DNA from: Actinomycetota bacterium
GTDB taxonomy: Bacteria > Actinomycetota > UBA4738
Length of the DNA: 11,526 nt
Direction: 5' to 3'
NCBI GenBank assembly: GCA_005885015.1
Contig: VAYG01000017.1
Coordinates: 15,423 to 26,948 of the forward strand
The notes below the pieces were generated by a model. The model did no database searches and was not told where the DNA came from. It saw nothing but the letters and a program-made list of their open reading frames with translations. A program made the translations under genes and the position numbers. Shown piece by piece: positions 5,864-11,526 of the stretch; the first letter of the stretch is position 1; every line of letters begins with the position of its first letter.

Positions 5864-6841
5864 ATGGATCTGCCGCACCAGGGTGGCCGGGGGCCCGATG
5901 ATCCCGAGGACCCGGAGGAGCCGCCCGAACGAACTTCCGGGCTCATCCTGGAGACGTGCTACCGGCATCCCAGGGTGGCCACGGGCGTTCATTGCACCCG
6001 TTGCGGCCGGCCCATCTGTCCCGAGTGCATGACGCCCGCCCCGGTCGGCTACCAGTGTCCCGAATGCGTCCGCGAGGCCAGGCGGACATCACCGCGTTCG
6101 CGAGTCCGGGTCCGGTTCATCCTCGGGCGGCCTGGGTCGGTCACCACGGCGCTGCTCGTGCTGAACATCGCGATGTTCCTCGTGGAGATTGTCTTCAGCG
6201 GGGGCGGTGGGCTGGCCGGGGGTCCGAACAACGCGAAGCTGTTCCAGCTGGGAGCGCTCTTTCCGCCGGCCATCGCGAAGACCGCCGTCCTGCCGGAGCA
6301 CCATCAGTACTGGCGCCTGATCACCGCCATGTTCCTGCACGCGGGCCTGTTGCACCTCGCCCTCAACATGTACGCGTTGTACCTGTTCGGGTATCTGATC
6401 GAGAACGCGTTCGGGCCGGCACGGTTCCTCTCGATCTACTTCGTGTCCGGATTCATCGCCAGCGTCACTTCCTTCGCCTTCGGCCCGGTCGGTGAGGTCG
6501 GGGTCGGCGCCTCGGGGGCGATCTTCGGTCTGTTGGGAGCATGGGTCGCCTACAACTACCGTCGGCGAGGCTCGGCTATGGCCTCGGCGAACCTGCGGGG
6601 CGCGCTGATGATCATCGTGCTCAACGCGGTGCTGGCCGCGGCCATCCCGCAGATCGACTGGCGGGCCCACCTCGGCGGGCTCCTGGCGGGGGCCATCGCC
6701 GGCGCGCTCGCGGAAGGTCTCGGCCCCAGGGACATCCGCCCGTTCGTGCAGACCGCCGGCCTCATCCTCCTGGTGCTGGCCGGCGTCGGCCTGGCCGCCT
6801 GGCGTGTGGCGACATTCCCCTCGCTGGCGGGGATCGGGTAG
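5864..6841 (+). CDS. Rhomboid family intramembrane serine protease with N-terminal zinc finger
   Basis: Polytopic membrane protease of 325 residues. The cytosolic N-terminus carries a B-box-like zinc-binding module: Cys32 and His35 (CYRH), Cys44 and Cys47 (CTRC), Cys52 and Cys55 (CPEC), then Cys65 and Cys68 (CPEC). The rhomboid core follows, with six or seven hydrophobic segments from about 92 to 315. It has the HxxxN motif (His164, Asn168 in LLHLALNMY), the catalytic serine in GASGAIFG (Ser217) and the catalytic histidine in AHLGGLLAG (His269), so the Ser-His dyad is intact. Such zinc-finger rhomboids are common in actinobacteria; their substrates are mostly unknown. ATG 5864 is supported by the TACCAT box 7 nt upstream and by an acidic, Pro-rich lead before the zinc module. 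The gene stands alone, with about 108 nt to the next start. Confidence 0.95.
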   Translation: MDLPHQGGRGPDDPEDPEEPPERTSGLILETCYRHPRVATGVHCTRCGRPICPECMTPAPVGYQCPECVREARRTSPRSRVRVRFILGRPGSVTTALLVLNIAMFLVEIVFSGGGGLAGGPNNAKLFQLGALFPPAIAKTAVLPEHHQYWRLITAMFLHAGLLHLALNMYALYLFGYLIENAFGPARFLSIYFVSGFIASVTSFAFGPVGEVGVGASGAIFGLLGAWVAYNYRRRGSAMASANLRGALMIIVLNAVLAAAIPQIDWRAHLGGLLAGAIAGALAEGLGPRDIRPFVQTAGLILLVLAGVGLAAWRVATFPSLAGIG

Positions 6842-6883
6842 CCGGCCGGCCCGACTTTCCTCCGCCAGCCGCGGCGCGCACAA

Positions 6884-6905
6884 TGGGACATCCCGGTCTG
6901 TCCCA
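6884..6905. promoter_or_regulatory. Inverted repeat upstream of the formamidase gene, possible operator
   Basis: TGGGACA and TGTCCCA form a perfect 7-bp inverted repeat around an 8-nt spacer, ending 44 nt before the GTG start. A CACAAT hexamer at 6879-6884 overlaps its left edge and could be a -10, in which case the repeat would cover the transcription start as a repressor site would. It could instead fold as a short leader hairpin. There is no T-tract, so it is not an intrinsic terminator. Confidence 0.35.
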
Positions 6906-6937
6906 CCTGTTTCGACCAGGGAGCCGACGCCGGGCCT

Positions 6938-6944
6938 AGGAGGA
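6938..6944 (+). promoter_or_regulatory. Ribosome-binding site fixing GTG 6950
   Basis: AGGAGGA sits 5 nt before GTG 6950, a near-consensus Shine-Dalgarno that decides the start of the formamidase gene. It contrasts with the neighbouring genes that lack any. Confidence 0.75.
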
Positions 6945-6949
6945 ACGGC

Positions 6950-7963
6950 GTGGAGGTCCTTGCCTACCGCCCGGATCCGTCGGAGTTCGCCTGGACGTTC
7001 GGGGGCGCACGCCCCATCCGGACGATCAAGCCCGGCACGATCCTGGAGCTGTGGACCGAGGATGCCTTCGGTGGCAAGGTCCGGGGGCCCGAGGACCTCG
7101 TGTCGAGGGTCATCCAGTTCCCCTTCGTGAACCCCCAGACCGGCCCCTTCGCCGTCGAGGGCGCCGAGCCGGGAGACACGCTGGCCCTTCACTTCGTCTC
7201 CATCGAGCCGTCCCGAGACTGGGCGGCCTCGACCACGATCCCGCTCTTCGGGTCCCTGACGTCGACGCCAACGACCGCCGGCCTCCAGGATCCCCTCCCG
7301 GAAAAGATCTGGATGTACGAGGTGGACGCGAAGCGACGGACGGTGACGTACCGGGCCCTGCGGGGCGAGCATTCCGTGGAACTCCCCCTCGACCCCATGC
7401 ACGGGACGGTGGGAGTGGCGCCGGCCAACCTCGAGACCAGGCTGTCGCTGGTGCCAGGCCACTACGGCGGGAACATGGATACGCCGGAGATGCGGGCCGG
7501 GACCACCTGCTACCTGGGGGTCAACGTCGAGGGCGCCATGTTCTCCCTCGGCGACGGCCATTGCCGACAGGGTGAGGGCGAATCGTGCGGCGTGGCTGTG
7601 GAGGCGGCCATGGACACCGTCGTCGTCGTGGACCTGCTGAAGGGCGTGGCCACGCCCTGGCCTCGGCTGGAGAACGAGACGCACGTCATGAGCGTCGGCT
7701 CCGCGCGGCCCCTCGAGGACGCCTTCCGCATCGCCCAGGTCGACCTCATCCAGCTGATGGCGGATCAGCTCGGCCTGGACCGGTTGGATGCCTACCAGCT
7801 CCTCACCCAGGCCGCCGAGACGCCGATCGCCAACGTCGTTGACCCGAACTACTCGGTCGTCACCAAGATCCGCAAGACGTACCTGCCCCGCCGGGATCTG
7901 TACGGGGGCGCCCACGCCCGCTCTGTGGAAATGGGACGGAGCTACCTGGCCGAGCGTCGCTAG
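6950..7963 (+). CDS. Acetamidase/formamidase family protein
   Basis: Probable cytosolic amidase of 337 residues in the FmdA/AmdA family, which hydrolyses formamide, acetamide or related short amides to ammonia and the acid. Family features run in order: TILELWTEDAFGG (about 30-42), PFAVEGAEPGDTLALHFVSIEP, the conserved DPMHGTVGVAP, HYGGNMDTPEM, VEGAMFSLGDGHCRQGEGESCG (metal- and active-site-rich signature), and the C-terminal DAYQLLTQAAETPIANVVDPNYSVVTKIRK. Length fits the family. GTG 6950 is set by the AGGAGGA 5 nt upstream. No amide transporter or regulator gene is adjacent. The exact substrate is open; many actinobacterial members are uncharacterised. Its TAG stop directly abuts the stop of the convergent gene with no base between. 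Confidence 0.92.
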   Translation: MEVLAYRPDPSEFAWTFGGARPIRTIKPGTILELWTEDAFGGKVRGPEDLVSRVIQFPFVNPQTGPFAVEGAEPGDTLALHFVSIEPSRDWAASTTIPLFGSLTSTPTTAGLQDPLPEKIWMYEVDAKRRTVTYRALRGEHSVELPLDPMHGTVGVAPANLETRLSLVPGHYGGNMDTPEMRAGTTCYLGVNVEGAMFSLGDGHCRQGEGESCGVAVEAAMDTVVVVDLLKGVATPWPRLENETHVMSVGSARPLEDAFRIAQVDLIQLMADQLGLDRLDAYQLLTQAAETPIANVVDPNYSVVTKIRKTYLPRRDLYGGAHARSVEMGRSYLAERR

Positions 7964-9352
7964 CTACCGGGAACAGCGCACCGAGAGCACCGGGGCGAGG
8001 TGTTCGGTCACCGTGGTCCACGTCGAGCCGCCGTCGGCCGAGCCGAACACCTCTCCCGACTCGGCACCGAAATACAGGCCGAGCGGATCGCCGCCGTCGT
8101 GCCCGAAGGCCTGACGGAGCACCGTCAGGTAGGCGTCCTGCGGCAGGCCGCTGTCCAGCGGGAACCACGTCTCCCCCCGGTCCGTCGTCTCGAACACCCG
8201 GACCTTTCCTTCCGGCGTCACCCGATCGAAGTCGCCGTTCAGCGGGATGACGAAGGCCCGATCGGCGTCGTTCGGGTCGGCCACCAGGGGGAAGCCGAAG
8301 TCGGACGGCAGGCCGCCCTGCGACCCGATGTCGTTCCAACTCTCACCGGCGTCATCCGAGCGATAGACGCCGCCGTGGAACTGCATGTACAGCGTCCGCG
8401 GTTCCAGAGGCGCTCGGTGGATGTTGTGGACGCACAGGTCGACCGCTCCCTCTCGGGCCTCCTCCGGCAGGTATCGGGCCACCAACCCCTTGTTGCCTCT
8501 TCGCCACGACCGGCCGCCGTCCTCCGAGAGCCAGACGCCGGCCGCGGAGATCCCAACGGCGAGGACGGCCGGCTCGCCCGGCCACGGGCAGATCGAGTGC
8601 AGGCAGAGGCCCCCGGCTCCGGGGTTCCAGCTCGGGCGGCTGGGGTCGTCCCACAACCCCCGGTTCAGCTCCCACGTCCGGCCCCCGTCCTCGCTCTTGA
8701 ACAGTGCGGCCGGGGCCACACCGGCCCACAGCACGTCGGCTTCATCGCCGGGCGTGATCACCCATATCCGCTCGACGGCCGACCCGGCATCGTCTGGGAA
8801 CGCGGGACCCGACGTCTGCTCCCATTCCCCGATCGGGTCGTCCGTGAAGTACACGCGGGGGCCGTATTGCCCGTGTGTCACGGAGGCGTAGTACATGCCC
8901 GATCGAGGGTCACGGATCGCGTATTCGACAGCGAGCCCGCTGAACTTCCTCACCGTCTGCTGCATGGGCCCGCCCTTCGGGCCGCGGAGGACGAACAACC
9001 CCTTGCGCGTGCCGACAAGGAGCTCCGCCTCCTCGGCGGCCTCGGGGTCGATGGGCTGGAGCTTCGGGCGGGTCCGCTCGGCGACCCCGACCGCCCCGCC
9101 GGAGATCGCCGGGAGGACGTGGATACGATCCTTGGACTCGACCGGAGCGTCCAGCGGGACGCGCTCGCCGTTGAGGAAGAGGTTCACGTGGGGGCGGACG
9201 CATCCCCGTTCGTCCACGATCCAGCCGGCCAGCCGGGGATGGTCCCGCTCCAAGCTATGCAGGACCTCACCGACGGTCCCGCCATCGACGTCCAGCTCGC
9301 TTCGTCCCCCGACCAGCTCACGCAGAGGAGATCGAAGCTTCACCATGACCAT
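7964..9352 (-). CDS. MoaD/ThiS-like ubiquitin fold fused to Asp-box (BNR) beta-propeller
   Basis: A 462-residue two-domain protein. Residues 1-86 are a beta-grasp MoaD/ThiS-type sulfur-carrier domain: MVKLRSPLRELVGG, ELDVDGGTVGEVLHSLERDHP, HVNLFLNGERV, DRIHVLPAISGG. It ends in the di-glycine (Gly85-Gly86) that in free MoaD is the C-terminus, adenylated and thiocarboxylated. Here the chain continues through a linker into a propeller starting LLVGTRKGLFVLRG, with five Asp-box motifs (SEDGGRTW about 220, SEDGGRSW about 276, SDDAGESW about 332, TDRGETW about 390, SADGGSTW about 438). No signal peptide or TM is present, so it is probably cytosolic. There is no in-frame ATG or GTG between residues 87 and 129, so this is a real fusion rather than two genes read together. 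A TAGACT box 6 nt before ATG 9352 supports the start. Function is unknown; sialidase activity should not be assumed. The thioredoxin-fold gene lies 87 nt upstream on the same strand. Confidence 0.88.
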   Translation of the reverse strand: MVMVKLRSPLRELVGGRSELDVDGGTVGEVLHSLERDHPRLAGWIVDERGCVRPHVNLFLNGERVPLDAPVESKDRIHVLPAISGGAVGVAERTRPKLQPIDPEAAEEAELLVGTRKGLFVLRGPKGGPMQQTVRKFSGLAVEYAIRDPRSGMYYASVTHGQYGPRVYFTDDPIGEWEQTSGPAFPDDAGSAVERIWVITPGDEADVLWAGVAPAALFKSEDGGRTWELNRGLWDDPSRPSWNPGAGGLCLHSICPWPGEPAVLAVGISAAGVWLSEDGGRSWRRGNKGLVARYLPEEAREGAVDLCVHNIHRAPLEPRTLYMQFHGGVYRSDDAGESWNDIGSQGGLPSDFGFPLVADPNDADRAFVIPLNGDFDRVTPEGKVRVFETTDRGETWFPLDSGLPQDAYLTVLRQAFGHDGGDPLGLYFGAESGEVFGSADGGSTWTTVTEHLAPVLSVRCSR

Positions 9353-9358
9353 GTCGGA

Positions 9359-9364
9359 AGTCTA
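9359..9364 (-). promoter_or_regulatory. Leaderless-type -10 box for the MoaD-propeller gene
   Basis: On the minus strand this is TAGACT (TANNNT), 6 nt before ATG 9352. No Shine-Dalgarno precedes that ATG. It indicates a promoter of its own in the 87-nt gap behind the thioredoxin-fold gene. Confidence 0.55.
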
Positions 9365-9439
9365 AACCGAGGCGCCAACCCGGCCCGAATCGGGTGCCCC
9401 GCTGCGATGCGTACCGACCTAGTGCGCGCTCCGCGAGCC

Positions 9440-9892
9440 TCAACCGGGCCGGAAGGAGGGCAGCCCGTCACCGGGCTCGGACACCGTGACCGGTTCGGCC
9501 CCGGCCAGGTCCGCCAGGCGGCGGGAGACTTCGTTGTATCCCTCCCGATCCCACGACTCCACGACCTGGTCGACCGTCCCGTCCGCGGCCACCAGGACCA
9601 GCGTCGGGACCACGCTCAGCCCGTAGGAATTCGACACCGGGTACGGAGGGACGTCCGCCTGCGTCGGGATCCCCAGGCCGTACTCCCGATCGAACTGGGC
9701 CAGCTTGGGCTCGGGGTCCTGGCCCACGCCGACCACCCGCCCTGGGTATGCCTCCTCCAGCTTCCTGGCCACTGGAGCGGCCATCTGGCAGACGGGACAG
9801 GTGACCTTGAAGAAGAACAGAGCGGTCGGGCCCTGGGCGAAATCGACGTCGGGGACCTCGGGGGCGGGCGCGCCGGGAGCGAGGGTCTGCAC
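9440..9892 (-). CDS. Thioredoxin-fold (TlpA/redoxin-like) protein
   Basis: Protein of 150 residues from GTG 9892. The first strand and active site read GPTALFFFKVTCPVCQMAAPVARKLEEAYPG, with CPVC at Cys32/Cys35, followed by VVGVGQDPEPKLAQFDREYGLGIP and the cis-proline strand VVPTLVLVAADGTVDQVVESWDREG, so all the thiol-redox essentials are present. No signal peptide is seen, which argues for a cytosolic thiol-disulfide or peroxidase-like role rather than exported TlpA. Start: GTG 9898 and GTG 9892 are in frame two codons apart. The TACCCT box lies 7 nt before 9892 but only 1 nt before 9898, so 9892 is preferred. The MoaD-propeller gene follows on the same strand, a possible sulfur-chemistry link (inference). 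Confidence 0.85.
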   Translation of the reverse strand: MQTLAPGAPAPEVPDVDFAQGPTALFFFKVTCPVCQMAAPVARKLEEAYPGRVVGVGQDPEPKLAQFDREYGLGIPTQADVPPYPVSNSYGLSVVPTLVLVAADGTVDQVVESWDREGYNEVSRRLADLAGAEPVTVSEPGDGLPSFRPG

Positions 9893-9899
9893 GTCCACA

Positions 9900-9905
9900 A
9901 GGGTA
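9900..9905 (-). promoter_or_regulatory. Leaderless-type -10 box for the thioredoxin-fold gene
   Basis: On the minus strand TACCCT (TANNNT) lies 7 nt before GTG 9892. It faces away from the thioesterase box 17 bp further right, so the two promoters share their upstream DNA. Confidence 0.5.
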
Positions 9906-9922
9906 ACCGCCAGTGGTCCGGC

Positions 9923-9928
9923 TACGCT
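9923..9928 (+). promoter_or_regulatory. Leaderless-type -10 box for the thioesterase gene
   Basis: TACGCT (TANNNT) lies 8 nt before ATG 9937, at the long end of the spacing seen at the other genes. It favours ATG 9937 over the in-frame GTG at 9913, which would lie upstream of the box. Confidence 0.45.
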
Positions 9929-9936
9929 TGCGCGAA

Positions 9937-10719
9937 ATGGCCACCGCCAGAGCGTTCTACGTTCCAGATGGAACCTGGTTCCTCCCCACCGAGTGGACGC
10001 GAGGCCCCTGGGACGAGGGTGCGCAGCACGCGGGCCCGCCGGCCGCCCTGGTGGGGCGGGCCATCGAGTCGCTCGGGCCCGAGGGATTCCAGGTGGCCCG
10101 GTTCACGCTCGAGGTCCTTCGCCCGATCCCCCTGGCGCCATTGCAGGTCCAGGCAAGCGTGGTCCGACCCGGCCGCCGCGTCCAATTCGCTGAGGCCCAG
10201 CTCGTGACGGCCGATATGGAGGTAGCCAGAGCGAGCGCGTGGTCGATCCGAGCGAGCGATCCGACGCTGCCCGAGGTCGCTCTCGGCCCCACCGACTTCC
10301 CGGGCCCGGATCGATCGCCACCGGCCGAGACGTTCGCCCCAGGATGGGACCCCAGCTACCTGACGGCGATGGAGTGGCGAGCCGTGCGCGGGTCGTTCCT
10401 CGAGCCGGGACCGGCCTCGATGTGGATCCGCATGCGCGTCCCGCTGGTCGATGGGGAGGAGCCTTCCCCCCTGGGGCGCGTGCTGGCCGCGGCCGATTCG
10501 GGCAACGGCATCAGCAACGTCCTGCCGCTCGGCCGATACCTGTTCATCAACACCGAGCTGACGGTCCATCTGGCCCGCCCGCTCGAAGGCGAATGGGTGT
10601 GCCTCGACGCGGTGACCCGTGTCGACCCCAGAGGTATCGGACTCGCCGAGTCCACGATGTGGGACGAACGAGGACTGTTCGGCCGGGGCAGCCAGAGCCT
10701 GTTGGTAGCCCCGAGATAG
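9937..10719 (+). CDS. Acyl-CoA thioesterase-like, double-hotdog protein (TesB/4HBT_3 type)
   Basis: Cytosolic protein of 260 residues, the size of a tandem hotdog. The N-terminal hotdog has QHAGPPAALVGRAIESLG (His31, the central-helix segment) and FTLEVLRPIPLAPLQVQASVVRPGRRVQFAEAQL. The C-terminal half has PLGRVLAAADSGNGISNVLP, INTELTVHLARPLEGEWVCLDAVTR and the final strand GLFGRGSQSLLVAPR, the usual TesB-like ending. It would hydrolyse an acyl-CoA thioester; chain length and pathway cannot be inferred and there is no fatty-acid gene nearby. ATG 9937 is preferred because of the TACGCT box 8 nt upstream and a short natural lead into VPDGTWFLPTEWTRGPW. It is divergent from the thioredoxin-fold gene by about 44 nt and convergent with the small membrane-protein gene, 18 nt from stop to stop. 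Confidence 0.87.
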   Translation: MATARAFYVPDGTWFLPTEWTRGPWDEGAQHAGPPAALVGRAIESLGPEGFQVARFTLEVLRPIPLAPLQVQASVVRPGRRVQFAEAQLVTADMEVARASAWSIRASDPTLPEVALGPTDFPGPDRSPPAETFAPGWDPSYLTAMEWRAVRGSFLEPGPASMWIRMRVPLVDGEEPSPLGRVLAAADSGNGISNVLPLGRYLFINTELTVHLARPLEGEWVCLDAVTRVDPRGIGLAESTMWDERGLFGRGSQSLLVAPR

Positions 10720-10737
10720 CTCGAAGTAGGTTCGGGC

Positions 10738-10944
10738 TCAGGCCGCCCGATCGGTGCGATCGCTGGTGTGGTCGCGCATCTCATATCCAGCGCGGCCTCG
10801 TCGCCGGCTCATCCGCCAAGCGACCAGACCGACCAGAGCGACGGCGACGATCGCCACGACGATCCAGAACACGGGACCATAGCTGACGCCGCCACCGGAC
10901 CCACCGGAGCCGCCGCCGCCGTATTGAGCAAGCATGGTGAGCAT
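10738..10944 (-). CDS. Small glycine-rich single-pass membrane protein
   Basis: 68-residue hypothetical protein: a short lead MLTMLAQY, a Gly/Ser linker (about residues 9-19), one hydrophobic helix (VFWIVVAIVAVALVGLVAW, about 25-43), then a basic stretch RMSRRRGR and a charged hydrophilic tail. The positive-inside rule places the tail in the cytoplasm and the Gly-rich end outside. The start ATG 10944 is decided by GGAGGTGA 5 nt upstream; an in-frame ATG at 10959 lies ahead of that site. Similar small Gly-rich membrane proteins occur in actinobacteria without known function. It is divergent from the secreted Asp-box gene, 141 nt between the starts. I recognise no family with certainty. Confidence 0.7.
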   Translation of the reverse strand: MLTMLAQYGGGGSGGSGGGVSYGPVFWIVVAIVAVALVGLVAWRMSRRRGRAGYEMRDHTSDRTDRAA

Positions 10945-10949
10945 GGTTC

Positions 10950-10957
10950 TCACCTCC
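10950..10957 (-). promoter_or_regulatory. Consensus ribosome-binding site for the small membrane protein
   Basis: On the minus strand GGAGGTGA, matching the anti-Shine-Dalgarno, lies 5 nt before ATG 10944 and fixes that start. Confidence 0.75.
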
Positions 10958-11027
10958 ATCGAATCTGTCCTTCCCTCGACCTCCGTGCCCGAAACAGGGC
11001 CGAGAGCCCCGGGGCCATCGCTCCGTC

Positions 11028-11056
11028 TTGACTCGACCTCCTCCAGGAACTAGCTT
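11028..11056 (+). promoter_or_regulatory. Sigma-70-type promoter of the secreted Asp-box gene
   Basis: TTGACT at 11028-11033 and TAGCTT at 11051-11056 are separated by exactly 17 nt, the classic -35/-10 arrangement. The predicted start near 11063 gives a leader of about 23 nt containing the ribosome-binding site. This is the only promoter in the window with both hexamers clear. Confidence 0.65.
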
Positions 11057-11074
11057 CGCCGTCCTCGCCATCCG

Positions 11075-11080
11075 AGGAGG
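11075..11080 (+). promoter_or_regulatory. Ribosome-binding site fixing GTG 11086
   Basis: AGGAGG is followed by 5 nt and GTG 11086. It sits well inside the leader expected from the promoter at 11028-11056. Confidence 0.7.
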
Positions 11081-11085
11081 GGGCC

Positions 11086-11526
11086 GTGAAGATCCGCTCG
11101 GTTCGGTTCCGGAAGCTCGCGCTGGTCTTGTCAGGGCTCGCCCTGGCCACCTCGGGACTGAGCCCGCGAGCGTCGATGGGGGCGACCCGCGCCTTCGACG
11201 ACGAACGGCGGGCCGGGACGCCGTACCGGCACCAGAGCAATTGGGAGCCGACCGTGGCGACCGACCCGAGCAACCCCGATCTGGTGTATCAGCTGATCAC
11301 CGGGATCAGCGCCCGCGAGTGCGAGCCGAGATGCCCGGGCACCAGCGTGCTGTTCCGGAAGTCCGAGGACGGCGGCGCGACCTGGGGGAGCCAGCGATTC
11401 GTGTGCGGCCTCGCGTGCAAGGGCGTGGGATGGCAGTTCGATCCGCAGATCAAGGTGGCGACGGACGGGACGATCTACGTGGCCTTCATGAACGAATACG
11501 ACCCCGGCGTGGTGCTGTTCACGTCC
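11086..11526 (+). CDS. Secreted Asp-box (sialidase-like propeller) protein, 3' end cut by window edge
   Basis: The reading frame stays open for all 147 codons to the right edge. The N-terminus is a Sec signal peptide: basic KIRSVRFRK, hydrophobic LALVLSGLALATSGL, then a likely cleavage region around SPRASMGA. The mature part begins HQSNWEPTVATDPSNPDLVYQLIT, a typical first propeller strand, then an Asp-box SEDGGATW (about residues 87-94), and FDPQIKVATDGTIYVAFMN, typical of exo-alpha-sialidase/BNR-repeat proteins. Four cysteines (CEPRC and CGLAC) could form disulfides, fitting export. The start GTG 11086 is set by AGGAGG 5 nt upstream and a well-formed promoter. It may be a glycoside hydrolase or merely a propeller; the catalytic residues would lie beyond the window. 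Confidence 0.82.
   Translation, partial: MKIRSVRFRKLALVLSGLALATSGLSPRASMGATRAFDDERRAGTPYRHQSNWEPTVATDPSNPDLVYQLITGISARECEPRCPGTSVLFRKSEDGGATWGSQRFVCGLACKGVGWQFDPQIKVATDGTIYVAFMNEYDPGVVLFTS

Noticed and set aside
6089..7915. 608-codon minus-strand open frame across the rhomboid and formamidase genes
   Set aside because: It spans two well-identified plus-strand genes and reads as His/Arg/Gly/Glu-rich noise without motifs.
9353..9439. CCCGA-A-TCGGG inverted repeat in the gap behind the thioredoxin-fold gene as a terminator
   Set aside because: The loop is a single base and there is no T-tract; it is expected by chance in DNA this rich in GC.
8000..10207. 735-codon plus-strand open frame
   Set aside because: It is antisense to the MoaD-propeller and thioredoxin-fold genes, has Arg/Pro/Gly/Gln-rich low-complexity composition and no recognisable motif; high GC content makes such long shadow frames common.
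11000..11020. GC-rich palindrome GCCCCGGGGC as a terminator
   Set aside because: No T-tract on either side and it lies between two divergent starts, where no transcript should end.
1..11526. tRNA/rRNA genes, CRISPR arrays, insertion sequences or prophage features
   Set aside because: No cloverleaf with a CCA-type end, no regularly spaced repeats, no transposase or integrase motifs and no long direct or terminal repeats were found by eye.

Overview
The window is high-GC and gene-dense, with very short gaps. It most likely comes from an actinomycetote (Actinobacteria), probably an uncultured lineage. The case rests on gene content: the trio MSMEG_4193-type phosphomutase / DUF3090 / SCO1664-type protein, which is essentially actinobacterial (some in Chloroflexi), a SenX3-like histidine kinase, an F420-type PPOX protein of the Rv0121 family, and many apparently leaderless genes with a TANNNT box 6-8 nt before the start codon.

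Layout. Bases 1-722 (minus) hold uppP (undecaprenyl-diphosphatase), cut by the left edge. Divergent from it, a plus-strand run covers 853-6841: sensor kinase, phosphomutase-like histidine phosphatase, DUF3090 protein, SCO1664 kinase-like protein, ECF sigma factor, Ogt-type methyltransferase, PPOX/F420 protein and a zinc-finger rhomboid protease. The first six are joined by 4-17 nt overlaps or nearly touch; the last two have their own leaderless promoters. An acetamidase/formamidase (6950-7963, plus) follows behind a normal Shine-Dalgarno and an inverted repeat. Its stop abuts, with no spacing, the stop of a convergent minus-strand gene that encodes a MoaD/ThiS-like ubiquitin fold fused to an Asp-box beta-propeller (7964-9352). 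Upstream of the fusion on the same strand is a CPVC thioredoxin-fold protein (9440-9892), which shares a tiny divergent promoter region with a double-hotdog thioesterase (9937-10719, plus). A small glycine-rich one-TM protein (10738-10944, minus) and a secreted Asp-box protein cut by the right edge (11086-11526, plus) finish the window.

How the genes may work together. uppP recycles the lipid carrier of wall synthesis and lies next to the conserved trio, as in mycobacteria (from memory, Rv2136c-Rv2133c), so the left half looks like an envelope-linked actinobacterial core locus, here with an orphan SenX3-like kinase coupled to its head. The sigma factor/Ogt pair looks like a small DNA-alkylation response unit. 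The right half is a mosaic of metabolic and redox genes. The most unusual items are the MoaD-propeller fusion with its di-glycine buried inside the chain, and the recurrent leaderless promoter architecture, which also settles several start codons. No RNA genes, mobile elements or CRISPR arrays were seen, and no gene-free stretch exceeds about 150 bases.
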